64,000 nucleotides of DNA, from assembly GCA_963535465.1 (NCBI GenBank), contig CAUSWF010000007.1, positions 1 through 64,000 on the forward strand, read 5' to 3'. The DNA comes from CAUSWF01 sp963535465. Lineage in GTDB: Bacteria; Bacillota_I; Bacilli_A; RF39; UBA660. A model generated the notes under the pieces. That model worked only from the letters and a program-made list of their open reading frames with translations. It did not search any database and was not told where the DNA came from. Below are positions 16,958-26,087 of this stretch, one piece after another (the first letter of the stretch is position 1; each line of letters starts with the position of its first letter). The position numbers and the translations under genes are program-made.

Positions 16958-18394
16958 TTATTTATCTTCTAAATCAGCTTCCTTTAATGTGTATTTATAT
17001 ATTACATCTCTATCTTCTAAATAGAATTCACTCTTTACATTATTAACTCTAGTATAAACAATAGGCTTATTAATCATCTTTCTAACATTTACTAATTCTT
17101 CTATACTAGATACTTTTATTAATTTAGAATCACTAGGAGCATAATAATCTCCTACACTATTTATAATATCTTTTTCATAAGTAGTTAATATTTCATTCAA
17201 TCTAGTTAAATATTTATTGCCCTTAACTACATACTTATTTATAAAATCAACCATATGAGTTAATACTAATAATCCAAGTAAAGTAAATATTGCAAAAAGT
17301 ATAATATATACTAATCTATATTTATTCCACATAGTATCAGGAGACTTTTCTTCATAACTACTTTCTCCAATAGAAGTAGTAGTAATTCTAAACTCTTCTT
17401 CTCCCAAAGGCATCACAACAGATGCTGCCTCTTCAGTCTTATCATGACTATCAACATATAGTACTATAGAAAGCTCATATCTACCTGCATTAGGTATATT
17501 TTTAACATATTCCATAGCTTGATTTTTATATTTATCATAATTAACATCTATTGTTGTAGAAAAAGATATATCTTCTCCATAACCACTATTTTGTTTAGCA
17601 TAAGTTAAATCGTCTTCATATTGATTAATTACTTTATTAGTTGCTTTATCATATATAGTTATTCTCGCAACACCATAATATCTATAAAAATACTTAACTT
17701 TATGAGCATACTTCATATTATAACCAAATCCAGCTCTTACATATGAAATATCATTAGTATTATATACCCTATTTTGTCCAACACAAACTCCATCTTTCTT
17801 ACAAACAGAATAAGTAGAACTAGATTGTTCTAATACTCTAATACTATTATCTTTAGTAGTATATGTAGCCTTATATGCAAAAAATGCCGCTACTATAAAA
17901 AATATTATAGAAGTAATTAAACCACTCGCAACTCTCGCTTCATATGAGAAATAAAACTTACGTGGTTTCACTTCACCACTTAAATTTATGACTTCTTCCT
18001 TTTTCTCATAATTATCATAATTATCACTAAATTTAAAGTAGTTTTCTTTTTCTTCTTTTTCTTCTATCTCTACATGAGGAGTATCTAAATTAAATTGATT
18101 TATATCATTATTATCTAATATATCTAACTCTTCAATCTTATCATTTATCTTTATATTTTTTAATTCTACTTTATCATTAGATACTTTAGTATTAACATTA
18201 GACTTTTTTAAAGTATCTTTACTTTTCTTTATACTAATATTTTTCTTAGCAGTACTCTTTTTAACATTAGTATTTTTCTTAGTATTATCCTTATCTTTTT
18301 CTTTAACACTCTTATAATTAGATTTCTTTCTATAATACTCTTTTTTAGTACTCTTACTACTATTCTTTCCTTTTTTCTTAACACTATCAGCCAT
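16958..18394 (-). CDS. DUF5305-family membrane protein
   Basis: 478 aa. GGTGATAAT precedes the ATG. The first 150 residues are a Lys/Ser/Asn-rich, low-complexity, probably disordered cytoplasmic tail. One membrane helix (about 158-178) leads to an extracellular beta-rich domain with a Cys pair (VCKKDGVCVG) and the FSTTIDVNYDKYK and GRYELSIVLYVD segments. A second helix (about 362-384) returns to a small cytoplasmic domain of about 95 residues. This layout fits DUF5305, found in bacteria and archaea with no settled function. It lies between trmD and rplS, which are usually adjacent. Confidence 0.65.
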   Translation of the reverse strand: MADSVKKKGKNSSKSTKKEYYRKKSNYKSVKEKDKDNTKKNTNVKKSTAKKNISIKKSKDTLKKSNVNTKVSNDKVELKNIKINDKIEELDILDNNDINQFNLDTPHVEIEEKEEKENYFKFSDNYDNYEKKEEVINLSGEVKPRKFYFSYEARVASGLITSIIFFIVAAFFAYKATYTTKDNSIRVLEQSSSTYSVCKKDGVCVGQNRVYNTNDISYVRAGFGYNMKYAHKVKYFYRYYGVARITIYDKATNKVINQYEDDLTYAKQNSGYGEDISFSTTIDVNYDKYKNQAMEYVKNIPNAGRYELSIVLYVDSHDKTEEAASVVMPLGEEEFRITTTSIGESSYEEKSPDTMWNKYRLVYIILFAIFTLLGLLVLTHMVDFINKYVVKGNKYLTRLNEILTTYEKDIINSVGDYYAPSDSKLIKVSSIEELVNVRKMINKPIVYTRVNNVKSEFYLEDRDVIYKYTLKEADLEDK

Positions 18395-18453
18395 ATTATC
18401 ACCCTAATCTCTACTATAAATAGTATACAACACAAAATAAAAAAAGAAAATAT

Positions 18454-18876
18454 CTATTTCCCTTTTCCATGACTTATTTCTTTTAAATATTGATTTTTAA
18501 TCTCTAACTGTTTTAGTGCTTTCTTCTTTAATAATTGAAGCTTATTACTCATCTTCTTTAGTTCTTTCTCATTTAAATATTCTCTATATTTATTCTTAAC
18601 TTGTTTTCTAAATCTTTCTATATGATCAAGTACCCTAACTGCTCCATCATCATCATCCCCTGTTAAATCATCTATCGCATCACTTATTAATTTATTATAT
18701 CTTGCACTAACTATTTTAGAAATAAAACTACATTTTAAATCATCATCAACTAATAAAAAATTACTAATATCATGTCCACTAATATTACCACTCTTATCTT
18801 TAAGCGTATTAAAACCATCTAGTTCTACTAATACTTTTTTACATACTTCAATTTCTTTATTAGTTAATTTATACAT
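18454..18876 (-). CDS. Small helical protein of unknown function
   Basis: 140 aa, one base downstream of trmD and therefore coupled to it. I do not recognise a family. It is charged and mostly helical: an N-terminal segment YKLTNKEIEVCKKVLVELDGF, an acidic GDDDDGA turn near residue 75, and a Lys/Glu-rich C-terminal helix probably forming a coiled coil. It has no membrane segment. A weak hairpin with a T run at 18440-18460 may end the unit. Position suggests an RNA-modification or ribosome-related unit, but nothing in the protein proves that. Confidence 0.6.
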   Translation of the reverse strand: MYKLTNKEIEVCKKVLVELDGFNTLKDKSGNISGHDISNFLLVDDDLKCSFISKIVSARYNKLISDAIDDLTGDDDDGAVRVLDHIERFRKQVKNKYREYLNEKELKKMSNKLQLLKKKALKQLEIKNQYLKEISHGKGK

Positions 18877-18877
18877 A

Positions 18878-19543
18878 TTACCTCTCTAATAAATCAGGTC
18901 TTTTTTCTCTAGTTCTTTTAATTGCCTCATTCATTCTATATTCTTCTATTTTTGCATGATCTCCATTTAATAATACTTCCGGTACATCCATACCCATAAA
19001 ACTTCTAGGTTTTGTATACGTAGGATAATCAAGTAAATTATTATTAAAAGAATCATTAATATGACTAGAAGTATTAATAACTCCTGGTATCAATCTTACT
19101 ATACTATCAACTATCGCACAAGCCGCTATCTCTCCTCCAGTAAGTATATAATCTCCAATAGATATTTCCATATCAACCAAACTTCTTATCCTCTCATCAA
19201 ATCCCTCATAATGACCACATATTAATATTATATGTTTATAAGTACTTAATTTATAAGCTATATCTTGCTTATATTGTACACCATCTGGTGTCAAAAGTAT
19301 AACAAGTGAATCTTTAGTTCTTATATCTTTTAAAGCATCATATATAGGTTGAACCATTAAAACCATTCCAGCTCCTCCACCATATGGAGTATCATCTACC
19401 TTATTATGTTTATCATCAGTGTAATCTCTAAAATTAACTATATTAATTTCTACTTTTTTTAAATCTATTGCACGCTTAATAATAGACTCACTAAATACAC
19501 CATTAAACATCTCTGGAAATATTGAAAGTATATCTATTTTCAT
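18878..19543 (-). CDS. trmD: tRNA (guanine37-N1)-methyltransferase
   Basis: 221 aa. A SPOUT-class enzyme that forms m1G37 next to the anticodon and prevents frameshifting. It begins MKIDILSIFPEMF. The trefoil-knot SAM site shows as LLTPDG, LICGHYEGFDERI and SIGDYILTGGEIAA, and the catalytic-loop Asp lies in YPTYTKPRSF, as expected. The start overlaps the rimM stop (ATGA), so the two are translated together. Confidence 0.97.
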   Translation of the reverse strand: MKIDILSIFPEMFNGVFSESIIKRAIDLKKVEINIVNFRDYTDDKHNKVDDTPYGGGAGMVLMVQPIYDALKDIRTKDSLVILLTPDGVQYKQDIAYKLSTYKHIILICGHYEGFDERIRSLVDMEISIGDYILTGGEIAACAIVDSIVRLIPGVINTSSHINDSFNNNLLDYPTYTKPRSFMGMDVPEVLLNGDHAKIEEYRMNEAIKRTREKRPDLLER

Positions 19544-20013
19544 AATAAATCACCTACATCTACTATTATTTCTTTTTTAACTTTATCTATTTTTTTTATC
19601 ATAGGAGAATTAAATGGTATTAAACATTTATTAGTTCTAATAATCTTATTAGTAGAAGATGCATAAAACACTTCTTCTATTTCTAATTCTATTCCATTAG
19701 TATCTACTATATTATAATTTATTAAATCACTATCAAGTACCTCATTATCATCTAATATAAGTAAACTCTTATCAAAGTATACTTTCTTACCAACTAAGAA
19801 TAATACTTGATTAATATTATTATACTCATCCAAGATAACCATATCAAATGTCTTATGAGGTCTATAAGTTTTAATTAAATATTTTTTATCATCAATTATT
19901 AAACTATTACCCTTAACAAATACTTTATCTTTATATAAAAAATCACTTCTAATTCTAAGTTCTCCTTTAATACCATGAGTATTTACAATTTTACCTATAT
20001 ATATCTTATCCAT
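19540..20013 (-). CDS. rimM: 16S rRNA processing protein RimM
   Basis: 157 aa, a little short for the family (about 165-175). The N-terminal barrel begins IGKIVNTHGIKGELRI. The PRC-barrel half retains the VYFDKSLLIL to IIVDVGDLL segment, but the linker is shortened. RimM helps mature the 30S head by binding S19. Its stop overlaps trmD and its start overlaps the upstream methyltransferase gene, giving a tightly packed four-gene run. Confidence 0.92.
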   Translation of the reverse strand: MDKIYIGKIVNTHGIKGELRIRSDFLYKDKVFVKGNSLIIDDKKYLIKTYRPHKTFDMVILDEYNNINQVLFLVGKKVYFDKSLLILDDNEVLDSDLINYNIVDTNGIELEIEEVFYASSTNKIIRTNKCLIPFNSPMIKKIDKVKKEIIVDVGDLL

Positions 20014-20720
20014 TATTTACCTAATTCATATAGAAGTATACTACAAGCAACTCCCACATTCAAACTCTCTACTTTATCACTCATATTTATATAAAGACTA
20101 CTAGTTGCCATATCACTAATTATATCTCTAACACCATTTCCTTCATTACCCATAATAAGTACATAATTACTACTATTAACACCTCTAACATCTTCTCCAC
20201 AATTAACATTAGTAGTATAAATATTATTATAATTACTAAGTATATCAATAAGTTCATCTACTCCACTTACTCTATATATATTCATATGAAATATCATGCC
20301 TTGAGTCGCTCTAACAACTTTAGGATTATATAAATCAACACATCCTTCACTAAGTATAATAGAACTAACTCCAAATGCTAAAGCACTTCTAATAATAGTA
20401 CCTAAATTACCAGGATCTTGTACTTCATCTAATACAAGTATCTTATCTCCAAAATTAGTATTAGAACTAATCTTTTTACATAATCCAATAACTTGAGGAG
20501 GATTATCTAAACTAGTAATCTTCTTCATAACATCATGACTAACTAATATAGAATCCCTATAATTATTAGTACTATAAACTTCTACTAATAACCCGCACTT
20601 CCTAGCCTCTTCTACTAAATGTTCTCCTTCTACTATAAACTCAAAATTTATATCTCTATATTTCTTTAAACTAAGTTTACTAAGATATTTAACTTTATTA
20701 TTACTAGTACTATCTATCAT
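20013..20720 (-). CDS. TrmH/SpoU-family RNA 2'-O-methyltransferase
   Basis: 235 aa. A short N-terminal substrate-binding domain (about 1-85) precedes the SPOUT knot domain with LDEVQDPGNLGTIIRSALAFG, VVRATQGMIFHMNIYRV, IMGNEGNGVRDIISD and the closing SLNVGVACSILLYEL. It methylates a ribose in rRNA or tRNA; the family is RlmB/TrmH-like (ysgA in Bacillus). A gene of this class is commonly near pheST in Firmicutes, as here. Which RNA it modifies cannot be read from the sequence. Confidence 0.9.
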   Translation of the reverse strand: MIDSTSNNKVKYLSKLSLKKYRDINFEFIVEGEHLVEEARKCGLLVEVYSTNNYRDSILVSHDVMKKITSLDNPPQVIGLCKKISSNTNFGDKILVLDEVQDPGNLGTIIRSALAFGVSSIILSEGCVDLYNPKVVRATQGMIFHMNIYRVSGVDELIDILSNYNNIYTTNVNCGEDVRGVNSSNYVLIMGNEGNGVRDIISDMATSSLYINMSDKVESLNVGVACSILLYELGK

Positions 20721-21352
20721 AAAAACTCCTTCATTTCTTTCCTATATTTTTTATAATCACCTATATTTTCAGAAACAACTCCCCAAAATCTACTAGAATG
20801 ATCTGCATAAACTAAATGAGATAACTCGTGTACAATAACATAATCTAAATATTTAATATCTCTTTTCATAAGTTCTAGATTAAGTGTAATAACATGAGTC
20901 TTAGTATTACATACTCCCCATCTACTCTTCATCTTACGAATTCTAAGTTTAGGATAAGGAATACTTCTAGAAAAATTATTATAGTAATAATTTAATCTCT
21001 CTAAAAATATAACTTTAGCCTTATCTTTATAAAATTTATCTATATCAAAATCTTCTCCAATAAATACCTTATCTTCTCCAATAGATATTGTAGTATAACT
21101 AACTTTAACTATATCATATCTTTTACCTAAATAAAAAAATCCACTATTATTATTAACTCTCTTCGAAATAACTTTAACCATTTCTTCTATCTTATCTCTA
21201 TTATTATTAATTAATTTAATTATTTCTCTATTAGAAGTGCCTCTATTAGTAGTAATAACCAAATTACATTCATTATCTAATCTTAAATAAGTATTCTTAT
21301 TATTTTTTATTATAATTTTAATATCATTTATTCCATCTATATCTACATTCAT
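20717..21352 (-). CDS. YgjP-like (WLM/DUF45) metallopeptidase
   Basis: 211 aa. GAGTGATAAT precedes the ATG. Zinc site: HELSH in VIVHELSHLVYADHSSRFW, third His in the ADH segment, preceded by RKMKSRWGVCNTKTHVITLN, the family's diagnostic SRWGSC-like box. This fits the YgjP family (M48-related). The cellular substrate is unknown; such genes often sit beside nucleases or housekeeping clusters. It overlaps the methyltransferase gene by four bases (ATGA). Confidence 0.85.
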   Translation of the reverse strand: MNVDIDGINDIKIIIKNNKNTYLRLDNECNLVITTNRGTSNREIIKLINNNRDKIEEMVKVISKRVNNNSGFFYLGKRYDIVKVSYTTISIGEDKVFIGEDFDIDKFYKDKAKVIFLERLNYYYNNFSRSIPYPKLRIRKMKSRWGVCNTKTHVITLNLELMKRDIKYLDYVIVHELSHLVYADHSSRFWGVVSENIGDYKKYRKEMKEFL

Positions 21353-21385
21353 ATTATCACTCGCATTTATTATACTATATTTACA

Positions 21386-21415
21386 AAAGTAAAAGAAGTT
21401 ATTTTACTAACTTCT
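21386..21415 (-). terminator. Rho-independent terminator of the 21.4 kb gene
   Basis: Stem AGAAGTTA/TAACTTCT (21408-21415 and 21394-21401) then TTTACTTTT. Confidence 0.75.
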
Positions 21416-21425
21416 CTTATTATAC

Positions 21426-21851
21426 TTATTTATTATCTTCTTCTATTAATACTACATCTTTTTCTTTATGATCATACTTAAATGCATAATCAACACCAGT
21501 CTTAACATCTATTTCATAATCAATTGGTCCATATGTCTCAGTAACTGTTCTATATATTATTCCAGGTCTTTGTATCATATAAGTTAAAGTAATCTTTCTC
21601 TTTCCTGGTACAACTAATATATAAGGTTTAAAGCCCTTCGCATCAAATACAGGTTTTTCCCCATCTACTGCTTGAATATTAATTGTATAAGTCTTAAGAC
21701 CAGCTACTGTTGCGATTCTTATTCTAACTGCATCTGGATGCATACTTAAGAATTCTTCTCTTCTTTCTTTTTGTTCTTTAGAATATTTTGCTGCAAATAT
21801 TCCACAAAATACCATGACTGCTACCATGATTCCAATTATTATATATTGCAT
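21426..21851 (-). CDS. Small membrane-anchored protein of unknown function
   Basis: 141 aa. A single N-terminal membrane helix (about 2-20) is followed by a charged linker and a small beta-rich domain of about 100 residues (VRIRIATVAGLKTYTINIQAVDG; PYILVVPGKRKITLTYMIQRPG). The pattern recalls small exposed beta-sandwich domains but I cannot name a family. It is ten bases downstream of pheT and ends at a terminator, so it is the last gene of the pheST unit. Confidence 0.6.
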   Translation of the reverse strand: MQYIIIGIMVAVMVFCGIFAAKYSKEQKERREEFLSMHPDAVRIRIATVAGLKTYTINIQAVDGEKPVFDAKGFKPYILVVPGKRKITLTYMIQRPGIIYRTVTETYGPIDYEIDVKTGVDYAFKYDHKEKDVVLIEEDNK

Positions 21852-21860
21852 ATTATCCTC

Positions 21861-24212
21861 CTATCTATCTCTAACAACTGCACTATATTTATTGACTACT
21901 TTATTAACTATTTCGTCAAATTCTTTATTAACCTCTTCTGTAGTTAATGTTTTATTATTATCTTGGAATAATATATTATAAGCAAGAGCCTTCTTACCAC
22001 TTAATTTATCTCCCTCATATATATCAAATAATTTAACACTATTAACTATTCTAGAAGAGTTTAATACACGCTTAATATCTCCTGCATTAACATCCTTAGA
22101 AACAACAAATGAAACATCTCTTGATACGCCAGGATATTTAGGTGCCTCTACATATTTTATATTCTTAACAGGTTTTAGTAATTTATTCATACTTAATTCA
22201 AATACATATAAATCATCTTTACAAACATTAGGATGAACTCTACCAATAATACCTATAACCTCATTATCTAAAGTTATATAAGCACTCATATAAGGATGCA
22301 TATCACTATTATCACATGGAATAAATGAATATCTATTACTAAATCCCATATATCTTAATAAGTCTTCTACAATACCTTTTACTAAGTAAAAATCAGTTTT
22401 AAAATTGTTTATTCCATTACCTATATAATTACCTTCAAGTAAACCAGCAACTAATGTATCTTCATTATAATTAATATCATATACTTTACTAATCTCATAT
22501 AAGAATATATCGTCTACTTTTCTAGACCTATTATAATTATATACCCCAATTAATGAATTAATCAAGGAACTTCTAACAACACTTTTATCACTACCAAGTG
22601 GATTAGGTAAAACTATTCTATCAATATTTCTATATGAGAATTTGAAAGAATCAACTGGATTTATTAAAGTATAAGTCTTAACTTCATTTAATCCATAACC
22701 TCTAAGTCTCTTAGATATCATTTTACGATATTTAACATCTCCCTTATATTCACCCTTCTTAATAGGAACCCTAGGTAATGTAGAAACTAAATTATCATAT
22801 CCATATAATTTACCAATTTCTTCAGCAATATCATTAATATTAGGTTCTATATCAAGTCTTCTATTAGGAATAATAACAATAAATTTATTATCTTCATATT
22901 CATATTCAAATTGTAATCTATTAAGTTCATTTTCTATATCTTTATCACTAATAGTAATACCTAACATAGATGACACTTGATTACCAGTAAAAGTAACTGT
23001 TTTTAAACTCTTATCAATATTATCATATAATACTACTCCTTCTAACACTTTAGCAGAAGCATACTTTTCTAATAATTGACAAGCTCTCTTAGAAGCCTCT
23101 TCACTATACTCATAATTTAAACCTTTACCATATCTAATAGAAGCTTCACTTCTAAGATCTAGTCTATTAGCAGTATTTCTAATAGATACAGAATCAAATA
23201 TAGCAGACTCAATAAATATATTTTTAGTATCTATACTAATTTCACTATTAGCCCCACCCATAACTCCAGCTATACACTCTATATTTTTGTCATTACTAAT
23301 AACTATATCTTTAGAAGATAACTTACGACTAACTCCATCAAGTGTAGTTACTTCTTCATTATCTAATGCATCTCTTACAATAACTTTGCTGCCTAATTTA
23401 TCATAATCAAAGAAATGTAGAGGTTGACCATATTCAAGCATAACATAATTAGAAATATCTACTACATTATTAATACTTCTAATACCAACACTTTCTAATC
23501 TCTTCTTAATAAATGCTGGAGACTCTCCTATCTTAACATCCTTAACCATTCTACCAACATAATAACTACATTTAGAAGTCTTAACATCTAATTTAATATA
23601 ATTATTAATATTATCATTAATTGTATTATAACTAATCACAGGTAAATTAATTTTTCTATTTAAAACAGCCGATACAATATAAGCAAATCCTATATGGTAG
23701 TAGCAGTCATTATTTCTATGTTTATGAATATCTAGTTCAAATAAAGTATCATTACCTATATACTTAAATACATCTTCTCCAACAACACATTCTTCACTTA
23801 ATTCAGTAATACCCTTCTTTTTAACTTCATCAGTATCATCTTCTAAACCAAGTTCAAATAAAGCACAAAGCATACCATTAGATACTTCTCCTCTAATAAC
23901 ACCACTCTTTATCTCACCACCTGGAAGTACTGCCCCAACTTTCGCAACTATTACTTTAATACCTTCTCTAACGTTAGGTGCACCACATACTATATCAAGT
24001 ACCTCTTCTCCTATATCTACCTTACATAAATGCAAATGATCACTATTAGGATGTTTTTTAACTTCTAATACAAGTCCAACCACTAAATTTTTAATATATT
24101 TAGAGATAACCCCTTCTACATTTATATCTTTATTAGTAACTAATTTTGCTAATTCTAAAGAATCTATATCACTAATATTAACATAATCATTAACCCAATC
24201 TAGATTTATCAT
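21861..24212 (-). CDS. pheT: Phenylalanyl-tRNA synthetase beta subunit
   Basis: 783 aa, the usual size. Domains in order: the tRNA-binding EMAP-like domain (about 40-150, VVGLVLEVKKHPNSDHLHLCKVDIG), the B3/B4 domain, B5, the class II-like core and the C-terminal ferredoxin-like anticodon domain (YPGVSRDVSFVV). Together with PheS it charges tRNA-Phe as a (alpha-beta)2 tetramer. Its start shares one base with the pheS stop. Confidence 0.97.
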   Translation of the reverse strand: MINLDWVNDYVNISDIDSLELAKLVTNKDINVEGVISKYIKNLVVGLVLEVKKHPNSDHLHLCKVDIGEEVLDIVCGAPNVREGIKVIVAKVGAVLPGGEIKSGVIRGEVSNGMLCALFELGLEDDTDEVKKKGITELSEECVVGEDVFKYIGNDTLFELDIHKHRNNDCYYHIGFAYIVSAVLNRKINLPVISYNTINDNINNYIKLDVKTSKCSYYVGRMVKDVKIGESPAFIKKRLESVGIRSINNVVDISNYVMLEYGQPLHFFDYDKLGSKVIVRDALDNEEVTTLDGVSRKLSSKDIVISNDKNIECIAGVMGGANSEISIDTKNIFIESAIFDSVSIRNTANRLDLRSEASIRYGKGLNYEYSEEASKRACQLLEKYASAKVLEGVVLYDNIDKSLKTVTFTGNQVSSMLGITISDKDIENELNRLQFEYEYEDNKFIVIIPNRRLDIEPNINDIAEEIGKLYGYDNLVSTLPRVPIKKGEYKGDVKYRKMISKRLRGYGLNEVKTYTLINPVDSFKFSYRNIDRIVLPNPLGSDKSVVRSSLINSLIGVYNYNRSRKVDDIFLYEISKVYDINYNEDTLVAGLLEGNYIGNGINNFKTDFYLVKGIVEDLLRYMGFSNRYSFIPCDNSDMHPYMSAYITLDNEVIGIIGRVHPNVCKDDLYVFELSMNKLLKPVKNIKYVEAPKYPGVSRDVSFVVSKDVNAGDIKRVLNSSRIVNSVKLFDIYEGDKLSGKKALAYNILFQDNNKTLTTEEVNKEFDEIVNKVVNKYSAVVRDR

Positions 24213-25246
24213 TAATCATCCCTCCTATCAAAGTTAGTTACTTCTCTTAAATCAGTATTATAAAATACTCTAACATCTTTTATAGAATACTTAAGCATTG
24301 CAAGTCTTTCTGCCCCAAATCCAAATGCAAAACCACTCCATTTACTTGGATCATATCCTGCTCCTCTTAATACATTAGGATGTACAATACCAGCACCAGC
24401 TACTGTAATCCAACCTGTATTCTTACATATATTACAACCATCTCCATGACAATTAAAACAAGATATATCAACCTCTACACTAGGTTCAGTAAATTGATAA
24501 TAACTAGGTTTAAAACGAGTAACTGTATCCTTACCAAATAGCTTCTTAACTACCACATCTATTGTACCTTTTAAATCAGTTAAACTAACATTCTTATCTA
24601 TTAGTAATCCCTCTATTTGAGTAAATTGATGAGAATGTGTCGCATCATCATTATCTCTTCTATAAGTCTTACCAGGACAAATTAATCTAAGAGGAACATC
24701 TCCATTAGTCTTAAGCATCTCTCTAACTTGTACAGGACTAGTTTGACTTCTTAAAAGTATTTCTTCTCCTTCTATATAGAAAGTATCTTGAGCATCTCTT
24801 GCAGGATGTCCCTTAGGTATATTTAACATTTCAAAATTGTATTTATCTTCTTCAACCTCAGGTCCATCTACTACATCATAACCCATAGACATAAATACTT
24901 CTTCTACTTCTTCAACTAATTTCTCTAATATATTAGGAGCACCAACTCTAACATTTAAACCGTCTATTGTTATATCTATCTTTTCACTCTCTAATTTCTT
25001 ATTAAGTAAATAATTATCTATCTCACTCTTTTTCTCATTAAACTTACTATCAAACAAATTAAATAACTCATTAACAATCATTCCAAATTCTTTCTTCTTA
25101 TCAGCTGCTACATCCTTAATAGAAGAACGAAGTTCAGTAAGTATACCCTTCTTACTTAAATATTTAATTCTAATATCTTCTAATCCTCTAGAATCATTAA
25201 CTTCTCTCAAATCTTTCAATAAATTTTCTCTTATCTTATCTATCAT
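24212..25246 (-). CDS. pheS: Phenylalanyl-tRNA synthetase alpha subunit
   Basis: 344 aa from the ATG at 25246, which GGAGGAAAAT precedes. A longer frame would run into the T-box terminator. An N-terminal coiled coil (about 1-90) leads to the class II catalytic core with motif 2 (CPGKTYRRDNDDATHSHQFTQ), the Phe-pocket segment FTEPSVEVD and motif 3 (GFGAERLAMLKY). The small cysteine insertion (CFNCHGDGCNICKNTGW) is normal in this family. A T-box upstream controls the unit. Confidence 0.97.
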   Translation of the reverse strand: MIDKIRENLLKDLREVNDSRGLEDIRIKYLSKKGILTELRSSIKDVAADKKKEFGMIVNELFNLFDSKFNEKKSEIDNYLLNKKLESEKIDITIDGLNVRVGAPNILEKLVEEVEEVFMSMGYDVVDGPEVEEDKYNFEMLNIPKGHPARDAQDTFYIEGEEILLRSQTSPVQVREMLKTNGDVPLRLICPGKTYRRDNDDATHSHQFTQIEGLLIDKNVSLTDLKGTIDVVVKKLFGKDTVTRFKPSYYQFTEPSVEVDISCFNCHGDGCNICKNTGWITVAGAGIVHPNVLRGAGYDPSKWSGFAFGFGAERLAMLKYSIKDVRVFYNTDLREVTNFDRRDD

Positions 25247-25445
25247 ATTTTCCTCCAAAAAAAGACTATAACATAAGGACGAACAACCGCGGTACCACCT
25301 TATTTTATAGCCTCTATACACTCAAATATTTTTAACGCAAATAACTCGCTTGTTGCCAAGAACTCATAGAGTGAATTCATTAACTCATATTATGTATTTT
25401 CACCAACCATACACTCTCTTAAAATATTACGTTAACTACTATTTT
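25247..25445 (-). ncRNA. T-box riboswitch, Phe specifier
   Basis: Canonical T-box bulge AAGGTGGTACCGCGG (25289-25303 region) inside a long terminator hairpin (arms 25298-25312 and 25264-25278) ending in seven T. Stem I carries AATGAA-TTC-AC, so the specifier is TTC (25373-25375), a Phe codon that matches pheS. Uncharged tRNA-Phe should stabilise the antiterminator. Confidence 0.93.
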
Positions 25446-25458
25446 CTAATCACAGTCT

Positions 25459-26001
25459 TTATACAGTCATCAATTCTTTTTCTTTCTCTTTATATAAATC
25501 TTCTATTTTCTTATTATATGAATTAACTTCTTCTTGTACCCTATCTTCCCATCTTTCAGCTTCATCCTTAGGAAGTTTAGCTTCTTCTATAGTTTTTAAT
25601 ATATCACGTCTAACATTACGTAATGCAATCTTAGCTTCTTCAGAATACTCTTTTACTTGTTTAACTAATTCCTTTCTTCTATCCTCAGTTAACTTAGGAA
25701 TATTAATTCTAATACTTTCTCCATCATTAATAGGATTAAATCCCAAATTAGCAACATTGATACCTTTTTCAATATCTTTTAAACTACTCTTATCAAAAGG
25801 TTTAATAAGTAACTCAGTAGCCTCTGGTACAGTTATATTAGCAATAGACTTTAATGGAGTTAAACTACCATAGTATTCTACCATTACTTTATCTAAACTA
25901 GATGGATTAGCACGACCTGCTCTAACATTTTTAAATCCATTTAATAAATTTTCTAATACTTCTTCTGCTCCCATTTCAAATTCTTCTATAAAATTATCCA
26001 T
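25459..26001 (-). CDS. frr: Ribosome recycling factor
   Basis: 180 aa from the ATG at 26001, with GAGG eight bases upstream. RRF splits post-termination ribosomes with EF-G. Conserved segments: VRAGRANPSSLDKVMVEYYG, PLKSIANITVPEA, LTEDRRKELVKQVKE and the C-terminal basic helix VRRDI. pyrH, which usually lies between tsf and frr, is absent. Confidence 0.96.
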   Translation of the reverse strand: MDNFIEEFEMGAEEVLENLLNGFKNVRAGRANPSSLDKVMVEYYGSLTPLKSIANITVPEATELLIKPFDKSSLKDIEKGINVANLGFNPINDGESIRINIPKLTEDRRKELVKQVKEYSEEAKIALRNVRRDILKTIEEAKLPKDEAERWEDRVQEEVNSYNKKIEDLYKEKEKELMTV

Positions 26002-26064
26002 AAAACACCTCAAAAATATTATATTATAAAAGAAATAATATTACTAGTATTAATTATTAATAAA

Positions 26065-26087
26065 AGAAAAAAGTGGTAAAACCACTT
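26065..26087 (-). terminator. Rho-independent terminator after tsf
   Basis: Stem AAGTGGT/ACCACTT (26081-26087 and 26071-26077) with a long T run; tsf TAA (26086-26088) overlaps it. Confidence 0.85.

Noticed and set aside
18229..18435. 68-aa basic frame overlapping the DUF5305 start
   Set aside because: Frame-shifted reading of the low-complexity Lys-rich coding segment; no site of its own.
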